Below are positions 41,830 to 51,251 of a stretch of DNA of 64,000 nucleotides, piece by piece. The stretch covers positions 1 to 64,000 of the forward strand of contig QKIQ01000046.1 of assembly GCA_003249555.1 (NCBI GenBank), written 5' to 3'. Numbering within the stretch: position 1 is the first letter of the stretch; every line of letters begins with the position of its first letter. This DNA is from Clostridia bacterium (GTDB lineage Bacteria > Bacillota > Clostridia > Christensenellales > SZUA-584). Position numbers and translations under genes: made by a program. The notes under the pieces are model-generated. The model was given only the letters and a program-made list of their open reading frames with translations. It did not search any database and was not told where the DNA came from.

Positions 41830-42645
41830 ATGTCCGAAAAAAACACGACATGTGACGGCAAAGAATGCGGAAAAGATAAAGAGAGCTTTCTTGAAAAAAC
41901 AAACGAGCTGAATTCAATTAAAAGAGTTGTCAGTATCGTCAGTGGTAAAGGCGGGGTGGGTAAATCGCTCATCACATCGATGACGGCTGTCGTGCTGCGC
42001 AGAAAGGGCTATCAGGTTGGTGTGATGGATGCCGATATCACAGGGCCTTCCATACCGAAAATGTTTGGTGCGGAAAGCTATAAACCGGATAGTTCGGAAA
42101 TGGGTCTTTTTCCTGTCGCCACGCATAACGATATCAAGCTTATGTCCATCAACCTGCTTCTGGATAAGGCCGATCAGCCTGTCATATGGCGCGGGCCTTT
42201 GATTGCCGGTACAGTGAAGCAATTTTGGACGGATGTTATTTGGGGCGATCTTGATTACCTGCTGATCGACATGCCGCCGGGAACAGGCGATGTGCCGCTT
42301 ACGGTATTCCAGTCGATACCATTGGATGGCATCATTATTGTGACATCTCCTCAGGATCTGGTCTCGCTGATCGTCAGAAAGGCGTACAATATGGCGAAAT
42401 CAATGAATATACCCATATTGGGTGTTGTGGAAAATATGAGCTATGCGATTTGCCCAAAATGTGGGGATAAGATAAACGTTTTTGGAGAAAGCAAAGCGCA
42501 GAAAGTGGCTGATGAACTGGGTATTCCTATGCTGGGAAGGGTACCTATTGATACGGAACTGGCTACCCTTTGTGATAAGGGCGAGATTGAGAAGTTAAGC
42601 AAAAATTATTTGTCCGGATGTGAAGAGGCGTTGGAAAACTTATAA
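41830..42645 (+). CDS. Mrp/NBP35-type Fe-S carrier ATPase
   Basis: A 271-residue P-loop ATPase of the Mrp/NBP35 (ApbC) family that transfers Fe-S clusters to target proteins. The deviant Walker A is SGKGGVGKS near residue 35, with VMDADITGPSIPKMFG as the switch region near 62, DYLLIDMPPGTGD near 141, and CPKCGDKINVFG near 216 as the bridging cluster CxxC. The N-terminal TCDGKECGK adds two cysteines, as in NBP35-like proteins. ATG at 41830 follows GGAGAGG. Fourth gene of the operon starting at 40216. Confidence 0.93.
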   Translation: MSEKNTTCDGKECGKDKESFLEKTNELNSIKRVVSIVSGKGGVGKSLITSMTAVVLRRKGYQVGVMDADITGPSIPKMFGAESYKPDSSEMGLFPVATHNDIKLMSINLLLDKADQPVIWRGPLIAGTVKQFWTDVIWGDLDYLLIDMPPGTGDVPLTVFQSIPLDGIIIVTSPQDLVSLIVRKAYNMAKSMNIPILGVVENMSYAICPKCGDKINVFGESKAQKVADELGIPMLGRVPIDTELATLCDKGEIEKLSKNYLSGCEEALENL

Positions 42646-42717
42646 AGTGTCTATTAAGGGAGAACTGATACATTCGGTACTTCTATATGATTTCATTACG
42701 TAAAAAGGAGAAAATCA

Positions 42718-43209
42718 ATGAATAAAAAAGAAGCGAATTTCAAATCATGCCTACAGCCGGCACCAAAAGTTCTTGTTTCATGCAGAGGAAAAAACGGAGA
42801 GAATAACGCGCTGGCCGTTGCGTATTGCGGCAACTGCAGCTATGATCCGCCAATGGTCATGGTCGGCATTGTGCCTTCGCGTTACTCATATAAAATGATT
42901 AAGGAATCCGGCTGCTTTGTGGTAAATTTGGCGAGCAAAGAGAACAAAGAAATGTTCGATTATCTTGGTTCGCACAGCCGCAGAGATGGGGATAAACTCA
43001 AAGAGATTGGTGCCCGGCTGGGTGAGGCGGTCAAGGTAAACGCGCCGATACTCGAGGATTGTCCGGTCAACATTGAGTGCAGCATTGTTGACTCTATTGT
43101 CACCGGCTCGCATGAGATGTTTGTGGGTAAGGTGGAATATGTGCATGCTGCATCGGAGTTGGTAAAAGAAAACAAGGACATAGATTTTTGCTCGATGGAG
43201 CTTCTATAG
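42718..43209 (+). CDS. Flavin reductase family protein
   Basis: A 163-residue flavin-binding protein of the flavin reductase-like (DIM6/NTAB) family. The FMN region GNCSYDPPMVMVGIVPSRYS near 39 and the conserved CFVVNLASKENKEMFDYLGSHS near 66 are visible. Such proteins reduce flavin with NAD(P)H or act as electron carriers. The Cys residues YCGNC near 38 are not standard. ATG follows AAAAGGAG. It begins 72 nt after the Mrp stop and may end the same transcript, supplying electrons. Confidence 0.85.
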   Translation: MNKKEANFKSCLQPAPKVLVSCRGKNGENNALAVAYCGNCSYDPPMVMVGIVPSRYSYKMIKESGCFVVNLASKENKEMFDYLGSHSRRDGDKLKEIGARLGEAVKVNAPILEDCPVNIECSIVDSIVTGSHEMFVGKVEYVHAASELVKENKDIDFCSMELL

Positions 43210-43396
43210 TTTTTTAAGCAGGAAAAGCTGACGCGCTACCTTTGTTGTTTATAGAGGCATTTTGTTTTCATACACATTTTGCGTGTATTTTGGGTATTGT
43301 GTGCAAGCTGCATACCTTTTCAGCTGTATTTAGTGCTAGCATGAATTTAGCCAAATAGACATGAACTCTTGTTTAAATTTATAAAGGAGATAATCG

Positions 43397-44170
43397 ATGA
43401 AAAGAGCGTTTTATTTTGTGTTTGTGCTGCTAATGCTGGGACTGACGGCATGCGGTGCGCCCGCCGCGGAGACGACGCCGTCAGCGCCCGTTGCGACCCA
43501 AGCGCCTACGGCTGAACCCACAGAGGAACCCGCGCCTGAGCTCGCTGTTGTTGAGTTTACAGACCCTGTACTTGAGGAGCAGATACGCAAGGCAATGAAC
43601 AAGCCTGAGAGCGATATCACGCTTGAGGAGGCAGAGCAGATCACCGAATTGGACCTCAATATGGAGAATGCAGGGTCTGTTGCTAGAATTGCTGATGTCA
43701 GCGATCTCGTCCAATTTCCCAATTTGACTTATCTGAATCTGGGATGGGCGCTCAATAATGGTGATAAGGCTGTGGATATAAGCCCGCTTGCCGATTTAAA
43801 AAAACTTGGAGTTCTGCATTTAAACTGCAACAATATTGACGATATCAGCGCTTTGGCAGGTTTGACAGATATGATGGATCTCAAAATATGGGGCAATAGC
43901 ATAAAGGATATCAGCGCGCTGACCGGAATGACCATGATGGAGGATTTGTGGATTCAAGGAAATCAAATAACAGATATTAGCGCACTATCCGGTATGACAA
44001 TTAACCTGTACCGTCTTTATTTGGATGATAATCAAATAACGGACGTGACGCCGCTCGCAGGATTGACAAAGCTGACATCCTTAAAACTTGGTGGGAACCC
44101 TGTCGAGGACTATTCGCCGCTTGCGGATATCTATCAGAATCTTGAGGAGAAGGATTTCGAATTAAACTAA
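43397..44170 (+). CDS. Leucine-rich-repeat lipoprotein
   Basis: A 257-residue exported lipoprotein. A signal peptide ends in the lipobox LTAC (Cys at residue 19), followed by a Thr/Pro/Glu-rich linker (about 22-50) and an internalin-type leucine-rich-repeat domain (about 55-250) with repeats of the form ISALAGLTDMMDLKIWGNSI and ISPLADLKKLGVLHLNCNNI. Anchored on the outer face of the membrane, it probably serves binding of a partner. ATG follows AAAGGAG. It has its own terminator. LRR pieces also appear in the remnant at 44990-45200, 0.8 kb away. Confidence 0.9.
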   Translation: MKRAFYFVFVLLMLGLTACGAPAAETTPSAPVATQAPTAEPTEEPAPELAVVEFTDPVLEEQIRKAMNKPESDITLEEAEQITELDLNMENAGSVARIADVSDLVQFPNLTYLNLGWALNNGDKAVDISPLADLKKLGVLHLNCNNIDDISALAGLTDMMDLKIWGNSIKDISALTGMTMMEDLWIQGNQITDISALSGMTINLYRLYLDDNQITDVTPLAGLTKLTSLKLGGNPVEDYSPLADIYQNLEEKDFELN

Positions 44171-44223
44171 ACGTGGTTTTAATAACAATTCATGATGCAA
44201 TCCCGATGCAGACGCAGATACGC

Positions 44224-44250
44224 ATATCCCGTTTGTACCGGGATATTTTT
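44224..44250 (+). terminator. Terminator of the LRR lipoprotein gene
   Basis: ATATCCCG (44224-44231) pairs with CGGGATAT (44239-44246) and leads into TTTTT. Confidence 0.85.
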
Positions 44251-44402
44251 TATTGATTTGTCTGCTGCATCATACTTTGGATGAATTCTATCCAAGTGTA
44301 TAAGCTTCTTGGCATCGCCCGACGGCTGACTTGTTTGCTTGTCTATTTTTGTTAAAACAAGTATAATTATTGTATGAGTTTGCGGTGAAAAGGAGACGAG
44401 AA

Positions 44403-44837
44403 ATGGCGACGAAAACTTTGCGTCAACGATTGTTTAAAGCCCCCGATTTTGAAACTTTCGTAGAGGAAAATGCCGAATTATTAACGCCTTTAAAGCTCAG
44501 TGACTATTTGGGGGAGTTGCGCAAAAAATCAGGCCAGTCCATGGGGCAGATTGTTTGCCGTTCCAATATTGACCGCACATACTTATATCAGATTTTTAAC
44601 GGAACGCGAAAACCGTCACGTGATAAACTCATACAACTCGCGTTTGGGCTGGGGCTGGATGATGACGGTGCGCGAAAGCTGCTAAAGGTTGCGCAAAAGA
44701 GCCCGCTGTATCCCCGTATCATGCGCGACGCAGCCATTCTTAGATGTATCCACGACCAAAAGCGCATAGACGAAACGCAGGAGCTTCTTAATAGAATGGG
44801 TCTGACGCCGCTGGGTGGTGAGGATAAGCATGGATGA
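44403..44837 (+). CDS. XRE family regulator coupled to a kinase remnant
   Basis: A 144-residue regulator. A Cro/CI-type helix-turn-helix lies in the middle (about 40-100: LGELRKKSGQSMGQIVCRSNIDRTYLYQIFNG); the C-terminal third is helical (RDAAILRCIHDQKRIDETQELLNRMG). The ATG at 44403 follows AAAAGGAG. Its stop codon overlaps the ATG (44830) of a broken protein-kinase-like gene, which suggests that the regulator and kinase once formed an operon. Small XRE proteins preceding a serine/threonine kinase gene are seen elsewhere in Clostridia (from memory, not checked). Confidence 0.85.
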   Translation: MATKTLRQRLFKAPDFETFVEENAELLTPLKLSDYLGELRKKSGQSMGQIVCRSNIDRTYLYQIFNGTRKPSRDKLIQLAFGLGLDDDGARKLLKVAQKSPLYPRIMRDAAILRCIHDQKRIDETQELLNRMGLTPLGGEDKHG

Positions 44838-45200
44838 CGCTTATATGTAAAGCATTATTGCCGAATGTAATTACGCCCGTTATCCTAAAGAGTTTCTCCA
44901 AGATTATGAAGCGATGGAGTGTCTGTCTTATAACGACCATTGCGAAACGCTGCTTGTGAAAAGCAAACAGACGGGCGAAAAATATGTGGTGCTATATCGA
45001 CGAATACGCATCTTAAAACGATTGCAGGACTCGAGGACTTTGCCTGTTTGGAATTTATCAGTCTGTCCGATGTGGCAGACGACGATCTGCAACCGCTGTT
45101 TGCGTTGCCGAGGCTTAAAGAAGTGTATCTTGATGAGGCGCTGCTGCACACGGCCGAAGACCACTTGAATCAAGCGGCGTTTCATATCGTTTATCAGTAG
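44830..45200 (+). pseudogene. Remnant of a serine/threonine kinase-LRR gene
   Basis: The ATG at 44830 opens a frame that hits a TAA after six codons (44848-44850). The same frame continues with SIIAECNYARYPKEFLQDYEAMECLSYNDHCETLLVKSKQ, similar to the start of a protein-kinase-type domain, up to about 44990. A different frame then gives TIAGLEDFACLEFISLSDVADDDLQPLFALPRLKEVYLDEALL and ends at 45198, which reads as the last leucine-rich repeats of an LRR domain. So both ends of a kinase-LRR gene remain, joined by a deletion and with a nonsense codon. The kinase identity of the first part is less sure than the LRR identity. Confidence 0.65.
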
Positions 45201-45248
45201 ATAAAAAACGAATATTGTGTAAACAAATCTATTTTTGTGCCTTTGGTG

Positions 45249-45277
45249 TTGAACTTAAAGGCAAATGGTGTTAAAAT
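45249..45277 (+). promoter_or_regulatory. Promoter of htpG
   Basis: TTGAAC (45249-45254) and TAAAAT (45272-45277) with 17-bp spacing, directly upstream of the CIRCE element. Confidence 0.82.
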
Positions 45278-45281
45278 ATCG

Positions 45282-45308
45282 TTAGCACTCTTGAACGATG
45301 AGTGCTAA
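45282..45308 (+). promoter_or_regulatory. CIRCE operator (HrcA site)
   Basis: Perfect TTAGCACTC-N9-GAGTGCTAA, the canonical CIRCE inverted repeat bound by the heat-shock repressor HrcA, just downstream of the htpG -10 box. CIRCE normally controls groE and dnaK operons. Confidence 0.96.
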
Positions 45309-45336
45309 CAAAACAACATAAAAGGAGACGGTGAGA

Positions 45337-47217
45337 ATGGCAAAAAAGCAGTTTAAAGCCGAATCAAAACAGCTGCTGAATCTTATGATTCATTCAATCT
45401 ATACGCACAAAGAGATATTTTTAAGAGAGCTGATTTCCAACGCCAGCGATGCGATTGACAAGACTTATTACACGGCATTGACGGACGAATCCATCAGCTT
45501 CAACAGCGCGGATTATTACATAAAGCTGATACCCAATAAGACGAGCAGAACGTTGCGCATTATCGATACGGGCATCGGCATGACCAAGGAGGAACTGGAA
45601 AGCAATCTTGGCACCATCGCAAAGAGCGGTTCATTGAATTTCAAAAAAGAAAACGAAATCAAAGACGGCTACGACATTATTGGTCAGTTTGGCGTGGGCT
45701 TTTATTCCGCGTTTATGGTGGCAGACAAGGTGACTGTGGTCAGCCGGTCGCTGGGTAGCGATGAAGGCTACAAGTGGGAATCTGAAGGGGTCAGCGGTTA
45801 CAACATTGAACCCTGTGCCAAAGAAGATGTGGGAACGGAGATTATTCTGCACATAAAACAAAACGCGGAGGATGAAAACTACGATGAGTTTTTGGAAGAA
45901 TATCGTCTGCGCTCGCTTGTGAAGAAGTATTCAGACTTTATCCGCTATCCTATTAAAATGGATATGCAGGAGAGCCGTCTTAAGGAAGGTAGCGAGGACG
46001 AATATGAAACCGTCGTGGAGGAACAGGTTTTAAACAGCATGGTGCCAATCTGGCGTAAAAACAAAAATGAGATTACGGATGAAGACTACGAGCAGTTCTA
46101 CTCGGAGAAGCATTTTGGGTTTGACAAGCCAGTCGCCCATCTGCACATTAAAACCGAGGGCACGGTACGCTACAACGCGATTCTGTTTATACCTGAAAAG
46201 ACGCCGTATGATTTTTATACAAAGGATTATGAAAAAGGGCTGGAGCTGTATGCAAGCGGTGTGCTTATCATGAACAAGTGCCCCGATCTGCTGCCGGATT
46301 ATTTCAGCTTTGTGCGCGGCATGGTGGAGTCTGACGATCTGTCGCTCAATATCTCGAGAGAGCTGCTGCAGCACAACCGCCAGCTCAAGCTGATTGCCAA
46401 GAACTTAAAGAATAAAATCAAATCTGAGCTGGAAAGCCTGCTTAAAAACGACCGTGAAAAATATGAGGCATTCTATCAGTCGTTCGGCAGACAATTAAAG
46501 TTTGGTACGTACAACAGCTTCGGTGCGGATAAGGAAGATCTGCAGGATCTGCTGATGTTCTATTCCTCGTCTGAGAAAAAGATGGTGACGCTCGCCGAAT
46601 ATGTGGACCGTATGAAGGAAGACCAGAAATATATTTATTATGCGGCGGGTGAATCCGTGGAACGTATCAACAAAATGCCGCAGACCGAAATGGTACTCGA
46701 TAAGGGGTATGAAATCCTTTATCTCACGGAGGATGTGGACGAGTTCGCGATTCAGGTGCTTATGAATTACAAGGAGAAGGAATTCAAGTCTGTCTCGGCG
46801 AGCGATGTGGATCTGGATACGGAAGAAGAGAAGAAGGAAGTTGAAACTCAAGCTAAGGATGACAAAGCGCTTTTTGATAAGATGAAGGAGATTCTTGGCG
46901 ATAAGGTTAAGGATATCCGTTTATCCAAACGGCTCAAAACGCATCCGGTATGCCTCATCAGCGAGGGCAATGTGTCCATTGAGATGGAAAAGATATTGAA
47001 GACGATGCCGGGCAATCAAAACATTACGGCGGAAAAAGTATTGGAGCTTAACCCGGGACATCATGTATACGCGTCGCTCAAGGATGCTTTTGAACACGAT
47101 GAAGAAAAGTTTAAGCTCTTTACAGACCTGCTGTATAATCAAGCGCTGCTGATGGAGGGGCTCAGTGTGGAAGATCCGCTGGCATTCAGCAACAACATAT
47201 GCAAGCTGATGGCTTAA
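45337..47217 (+). CDS. htpG: Molecular chaperone HtpG (Hsp90)
   Basis: HtpG, 626 residues, the bacterial Hsp90. Its N-terminal ATPase (residues 1-215) has [12 protein letters not shown] near 30, [22 protein letters not shown] near 74 and [15 protein letters not shown] near 113; the middle domain has [12 protein letters not shown] near 343, and the C-terminal dimerisation domain is complete. The ATG at 45337 follows AAGGAG; the in-frame GTG 6 nt earlier is less well spaced. It is transcribed from a CIRCE-controlled promoter, unlike Bacillus subtilis where htpG is not under CIRCE. Followed 13 nt later by thpR. Confidence 0.97.
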   Translation: MAKKQFKAESKQLLNLMIHSIYTHKEIFLRELISNASDAIDKTYYTALTDESISFNSADYYIKLIPNKTSRTLRIIDTGIGMTKEELESNLGTIAKSGSLNFKKENEIKDGYDIIGQFGVGFYSAFMVADKVTVVSRSLGSDEGYKWESEGVSGYNIEPCAKEDVGTEIILHIKQNAEDENYDEFLEEYRLRSLVKKYSDFIRYPIKMDMQESRLKEGSEDEYETVVEEQVLNSMVPIWRKNKNEITDEDYEQFYSEKHFGFDKPVAHLHIKTEGTVRYNAILFIPEKTPYDFYTKDYEKGLELYASGVLIMNKCPDLLPDYFSFVRGMVESDDLSLNISRELLQHNRQLKLIAKNLKNKIKSELESLLKNDREKYEAFYQSFGRQLKFGTYNSFGADKEDLQDLLMFYSSSEKKMVTLAEYVDRMKEDQKYIYYAAGESVERINKMPQTEMVLDKGYEILYLTEDVDEFAIQVLMNYKEKEFKSVSASDVDLDTEEEKKEVETQAKDDKALFDKMKEILGDKVKDIRLSKRLKTHPVCLISEGNVSIEMEKILKTMPGNQNITAEKVLELNPGHHVYASLKDAFEHDEEKFKLFTDLLYNQALLMEGLSVEDPLAFSNNICKLMA

Positions 47218-47230
47218 GGAAGAGCTTCCC

Positions 47231-47746
47231 ATGCGCTTGTTTATCGGTGTGAAGACAGGCTGCGAAGACTATTTGTCGTCGTTGCTGCAGAAACTGAGAA
47301 AGTTTGGGCAAGGCAGCTTCACTAGCAGAGAAAATCTGCATATGACGATTAGGTTTTTGGGTGAGGTGCCGCCCGCCAAAATAAAAGATATCCGTGAAGC
47401 AATCACCGAAGCGCAAAGAGGGACTTTCAGCCTAACCTGCCAGGGTTTGCAGATAATCGGCAGAGATATTGTGACGGCGAAGGTGGGCGGAGAGAAAGAC
47501 AAGCTCTCCTCCCTCTACGACAGTCTGGAAACGGCGCTTGAGAAACGCGGCTTCCAAAGAGAAGCAAGGCGTTATCAGCCGCACATCACGCTCGCACGTC
47601 AATTTCGTCCATCCGCTGGTTTTGATGTCACGTCAATCCCTCCTGTGCCGGCTCTTTTTATGGTGACCGAAATCATACTGTTTGAGAGCAAGAGGAAAGA
47701 AGGCAGGTTGGTTTATCAATGCTTGTTTCGAGAGCCGCTTAATTGA
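47231..47746 (+). CDS. thpR: RNA 2',3'-cyclic phosphodiesterase
   Basis: A 171-residue 2H-phosphoesterase of the ThpR/LigT type. Both HxTx motifs are present: HMTIRFLGEVP near residue 37 and HITLARQF near 118. Members open 2',3'-cyclic phosphates at RNA ends and can join tRNA halves in vitro. The N-terminal MRLFIGVKT is typical. It begins 13 nt after htpG and is probably in the same transcript; ends before a terminator at 47796. Confidence 0.92.
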   Translation: MRLFIGVKTGCEDYLSSLLQKLRKFGQGSFTSRENLHMTIRFLGEVPPAKIKDIREAITEAQRGTFSLTCQGLQIIGRDIVTAKVGGEKDKLSSLYDSLETALEKRGFQREARRYQPHITLARQFRPSAGFDVTSIPPVPALFMVTEIILFESKRKEGRLVYQCLFREPLN

Positions 47747-47795
47747 GGTTTAGGGGGGCTCTTCTAACACTAAACACATCAATATACTAAATATG

Positions 47796-47837
47796 AACAC
47801 CGACTTTACCTATTTTTTACGAAAAGCCGGTGTTTTT
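47796..47837 (+). terminator. Terminator after thpR
   Basis: AACACCG (47796-47802) pairs with CGGTGTT (47828-47834), supported by CTT/AAG inside, followed by TTTTT. It separates htpG-thpR from the polyphosphate operon. Confidence 0.78.
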
Positions 47838-47887
47838 CTATGTTAAAATAAATTTGTCGGATTTTATCTTTTTTTGGCGGGGGGATT

Positions 47888-48826
47888 ATGAATTACGGTA
47901 TTATAGACATCGGATCCAATACGATACGCATTGTGGTGTATAAGATCACAAAGAATCGTTTTGAGTGTTTGTTCAACAAAAAGCAGTTCGTTCAGCTGAT
48001 CGGCTATGTTAAAAACGGCCGAATGCGCGACGAGGGTAAGAGAAGCATGATTCTTGCTGTGAAACAGCTTGCAGAAATCGCACAGCATTTCAATCCGAAA
48101 AGGATCGATTGCTTTGCCACAGCTCCTTTCAGAGCCGTAGACAATGCGGATGAATTAATCGGCATGATCAAAAATTTCACGGGTTTGAAGACAAGGGTGT
48201 TGAGCGGCGAAGAGGAGGCACAGCTTGAACTGATTGGCGCACAATACTTAAACGGTACTAAAACGGGGCTGTTTGTGGATCTTGGCGGCGGAAGCTTGGA
48301 AGCGGGATTGCTGGAAAACGGCGAAATCAAGCATGCTCAGAGCATAAATATTGGCTGCGTCAATTTGACAGACGGGTTTGTGAGCGGGCTTTTCCCGACC
48401 AAGCAGGAGCTGAAGCGGCTAAAAACGCACATCGACGAAAAGCTCGGTGAACTGAGCTGGCTTCATGAAGCCGCAGGCTTTCGTATGATCTGTACCGGCG
48501 GCACGGCGCGTGCGCTGGGAGAACTCCATCAATCACTAACAGGCAGCACGATTCCTCTTGATGCCTACTCAATGGATGCAAAAGAAATCAAGTCAGTATA
48601 TAAAACCATTATAGAAATGGAAACTGAGGGGCTGCGCCTTATTTCAAAGCAGGCATCAGGGCGCATATTTACATTTGTACCCGGTACGGTGGCGCTTTGG
48701 AGGATTGCGAAAACAGTACAGGCGAAACAAGTGAGCTTTAGCACCTACGGTGTCAGAGAAGGCTTCCTGATTAAATATATACTGGGCATGGCCTCGGGAA
48801 GCATATTGGCACAAACAACCGCATAA
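47888..48826 (+). CDS. Ppx/GppA family phosphatase, copy 1
   Basis: A 312-residue short form of the exopolyphosphatase/guanosine pentaphosphate phosphatase family, with an ASKHA (actin-like) ATP-grasp core. Phosphate-binding motifs are GIIDIGSNTIRIVVY near residue 4, LFVDLGGGSLEAG near 128 and CTGGTARALG near 202. Full-length E. coli Ppx has an extra HD-like domain, missing here. It opens the polyphosphate operon; ATG follows GGGGGGAT. Its job is probably polyphosphate degradation or signalling with the CHAD, second Ppx and Ppk products. Confidence 0.9.
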   Translation: MNYGIIDIGSNTIRIVVYKITKNRFECLFNKKQFVQLIGYVKNGRMRDEGKRSMILAVKQLAEIAQHFNPKRIDCFATAPFRAVDNADELIGMIKNFTGLKTRVLSGEEEAQLELIGAQYLNGTKTGLFVDLGGGSLEAGLLENGEIKHAQSINIGCVNLTDGFVSGLFPTKQELKRLKTHIDEKLGELSWLHEAAGFRMICTGGTARALGELHQSLTGSTIPLDAYSMDAKEIKSVYKTIIEMETEGLRLISKQASGRIFTFVPGTVALWRIAKTVQAKQVSFSTYGVREGFLIKYILGMASGSILAQTTA

Positions 48827-48864
48827 TGGATTGTTGTCATCCGTAAGCGAGAGGAGGTTGTTCG

Positions 48865-50334
48865 ATGGAAAGGATAACATGGTATAAACCGGTAAACGGC
48901 AGTGGTGTATTCAAAAGCGACCATTTCAAAAAGAATCTCAAGAAAAATGAAGACGCGTCACTGGTGGAATGTCTGCATCTTGACACATCTGAAATGGTCT
49001 TGCTGCAAAACAAAGCGGCTTTTATGATTGTTGACCGCGACGGAGAGCTGAAACAGATGGCTGTGTTTGAGCAGCCGGATGAAGGAATGAACAAAGAATA
49101 CATTGTGGATTTGCCGCAAAGCGGTATCGATCTGACGCTGTTTCCTCAAGAAGTTTGCAAAAAACTATGTGGTATTTTGCAGAATGCGCCGCTCCAGATA
49201 CATTTGATTTTTGCTTTTGAAGAAAAAACGCGGCTGCTGGCAATGGAAGGATACGAGCCTTGCATTCTCTTGCGTTTATTGGGGTTATTTGAAAACGAGA
49301 GTGCCAAAGAAGAGCTTTGTGCGCTGCAGCTTGTAAGCATAAATGAACCGAAAGACGATGCGCTGGCTGAAAAGCTTGTCAACGAGGGGATATTCACACC
49401 GTCAATATCGCCGTGGATTCAAACGATGTGGCTTCGGGAATCCGGATTAAAGCCGCTTCTTTCAGAAAAAAAGATTAAAAAAATCGATTTATCAGAAATA
49501 TCGGCTATGATCGTTATCCGTTTATTTGAACTGGTGAGAGCGTATGCGGCGGTTAATGAAGGGGATTTTAAAAAAGAACCTGTTCACAGCCTCCGAGTGG
49601 AAGCAAGAAAAATGCTTACACTGATTGAAATATTTGATGATATTTTTGCGGAGAAAGCAATTCTGTATACGTCGTTTCTAAATAAACTGATTGATGATAC
49701 CGATGAGCTTCGCGCCATAGATTTTGTGAGTGAGGAGCTCGATACAATTGATGCGCTTTATAATCATTTTGATTTTGAACCTCTTAAGCAAAAGCTCGCA
49801 TCAAAACGCTCGCTCATATACAGCACGATAAAAGATGCCTATCACCAAGGCAGCTATGCCGACTCTCTGGCTGCTTTTTGGGTGGATATGCACGTCAAAA
49901 CACATCATGGTTTTGAGGACGAGAAACTGCATATCGTAAAAGCTTCTGAGCAAATTAAAGAATGGGCAATTCAATTAAACGTGTACAAAAAATCTGAGCT
50001 GTATGAAACCGGACAGATGCATGAATACCGAAAAACTTCGAGAAAGCTGAGGTATTCACTTGAAAGCCTGAAAAGTCTTGTGCAAAAGCGGATTGGCAAA
50101 GCCATAAAAAGCTGCAAAGCGCTTCAGGATGAGTTCGGTATGGTTGTTGATGTCGCGCAGCATATAAAAACGCTGCAGGAACTGGCCGCAGAAGAAAAAA
50201 ACGCTGAATTGTCGCTGTTGTGCGGCGTTTGCTGCGGCGTGTTTGCGGAAACACTGCTGGATATCCAAAAGGAAGCGATTAACGCTTGGAAGGATTGCCG
50301 AATCGATTTGAAAGTGCTGGAAGATACGCTATGA
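48865..50334 (+). CDS. CHAD domain protein
   Basis: A 489-residue protein whose C-terminal half (about 220-485) is a CHAD domain, an all-helical bundle that binds polyphosphate. The conserved His/Arg-Lys helices are visible: VHSLRVEARKMLTLIEIF near 241 and MHEYRKTSRKLRYSLESL near 387. The first ~200 residues are unlike the domain; a beta-rich stretch with KTRLLAMEGYEPCILLRLLGLFENESAKEELCALQLVSI hints at a degenerate CYTH-type (triphosphate tunnel) domain, as often fused to CHAD, but this is weak. It sits between two Ppx genes, overlaps the second by 4 nt, and likely anchors or handles polyphosphate. Confidence 0.85.
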   Translation: MERITWYKPVNGSGVFKSDHFKKNLKKNEDASLVECLHLDTSEMVLLQNKAAFMIVDRDGELKQMAVFEQPDEGMNKEYIVDLPQSGIDLTLFPQEVCKKLCGILQNAPLQIHLIFAFEEKTRLLAMEGYEPCILLRLLGLFENESAKEELCALQLVSINEPKDDALAEKLVNEGIFTPSISPWIQTMWLRESGLKPLLSEKKIKKIDLSEISAMIVIRLFELVRAYAAVNEGDFKKEPVHSLRVEARKMLTLIEIFDDIFAEKAILYTSFLNKLIDDTDELRAIDFVSEELDTIDALYNHFDFEPLKQKLASKRSLIYSTIKDAYHQGSYADSLAAFWVDMHVKTHHGFEDEKLHIVKASEQIKEWAIQLNVYKKSELYETGQMHEYRKTSRKLRYSLESLKSLVQKRIGKAIKSCKALQDEFGMVVDVAQHIKTLQELAAEEKNAELSLLCGVCCGVFAETLLDIQKEAINAWKDCRIDLKVLEDTL

Positions 50335-51251
50335 AAGAAAACAAGAGCTATGCGGTCATCGATTTCGGATCAAATTCAGTGAACCTTGCCGTCTATCATG
50401 TGTATGACGGCAGGTTGGAGAGACTGAAAAACAGAAAATCCATGCTCGGCATTTTGGGCTATACGCATAAGGGCAGCATCACGCATGCAGGTATCGCCAA
50501 AGCCGTTGAGGTGATTGCGGAGCTGAAAAAGAAAGCTGACAATATGGGAGCTGTGGTGTACTGTTTTGCGACAGCATCGCTGCGTGGCGTGAATAACGCA
50601 AGGGAAGTGACGGATGCCATATTGGAGGAGACCGGGCTGGTTGTGGATATTATTTCATGGCAGCGCGAGGCGTATTATGACTATTTGTCTTTGGTTAAAC
50701 TGCTGAAAATTCAAGATGCGGTGGCGGTGGATATCGGCGGCGGAAGCACGGAGATTGTCCATATACAAAACGCGCAAATGACACATAGCGCCAGTCTGCC
50801 GGTCGGCTCACTTAGGCTATATCAGGATTATGTGAGAGGCATTCGGGCGGATGAAACGGAGATATTACGGATTGACAGTGCTGTGAACGGCTATCTTGAC
50901 GATCTTATTTGGTTACCGAAGACGGAATGCGATGTGATGTATGCGATAGGCGGCACGGCCAGAGCAGTGGTGAAGCTGCATAGAGCTGTTTTTCCGTCCA
51001 GTGCCAGCAAAAACGATTATGTTTACAGCGCGGAAGATTTGGATGCGCTGCTTTCTTATTTGTTGGACACAAACGGACATTTTGACATGATCACAAAGCT
51101 CATGGCTGAGCGGATTCACGTGATTGCGCCGGGGCTCACGGAGCTTCGTGCAATCGCAAAAAGAACCGGAGTGAAAAGCATCGCGCTCAGCAAATACGGT
51201 GTGCGTGAAGGCTATATAATAGAAAATGTCTTCTTAAAGGGTGGGGTATGA
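50331..51251 (+). CDS. Ppx/GppA family phosphatase, copy 2
   Basis: A 306-residue second short Ppx/GppA protein with motifs AVIDFGSNSVNLAVY near 8, AVDIGGGSTEIVH near 134 and IGGTARAVVKLH near 206. It differs clearly in sequence from copy 1, so the pair is an old duplication. The ATG at 50331 overlaps the CHAD stop (ATGA), and its own stop overlaps the ppk ATG by 4 nt, so it must be co-translated with both. Confidence 0.9.
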   Translation: MKENKSYAVIDFGSNSVNLAVYHVYDGRLERLKNRKSMLGILGYTHKGSITHAGIAKAVEVIAELKKKADNMGAVVYCFATASLRGVNNAREVTDAILEETGLVVDIISWQREAYYDYLSLVKLLKIQDAVAVDIGGGSTEIVHIQNAQMTHSASLPVGSLRLYQDYVRGIRADETEILRIDSAVNGYLDDLIWLPKTECDVMYAIGGTARAVVKLHRAVFPSSASKNDYVYSAEDLDALLSYLLDTNGHFDMITKLMAERIHVIAPGLTELRAIAKRTGVKSIALSKYGVREGYIIENVFLKGGV

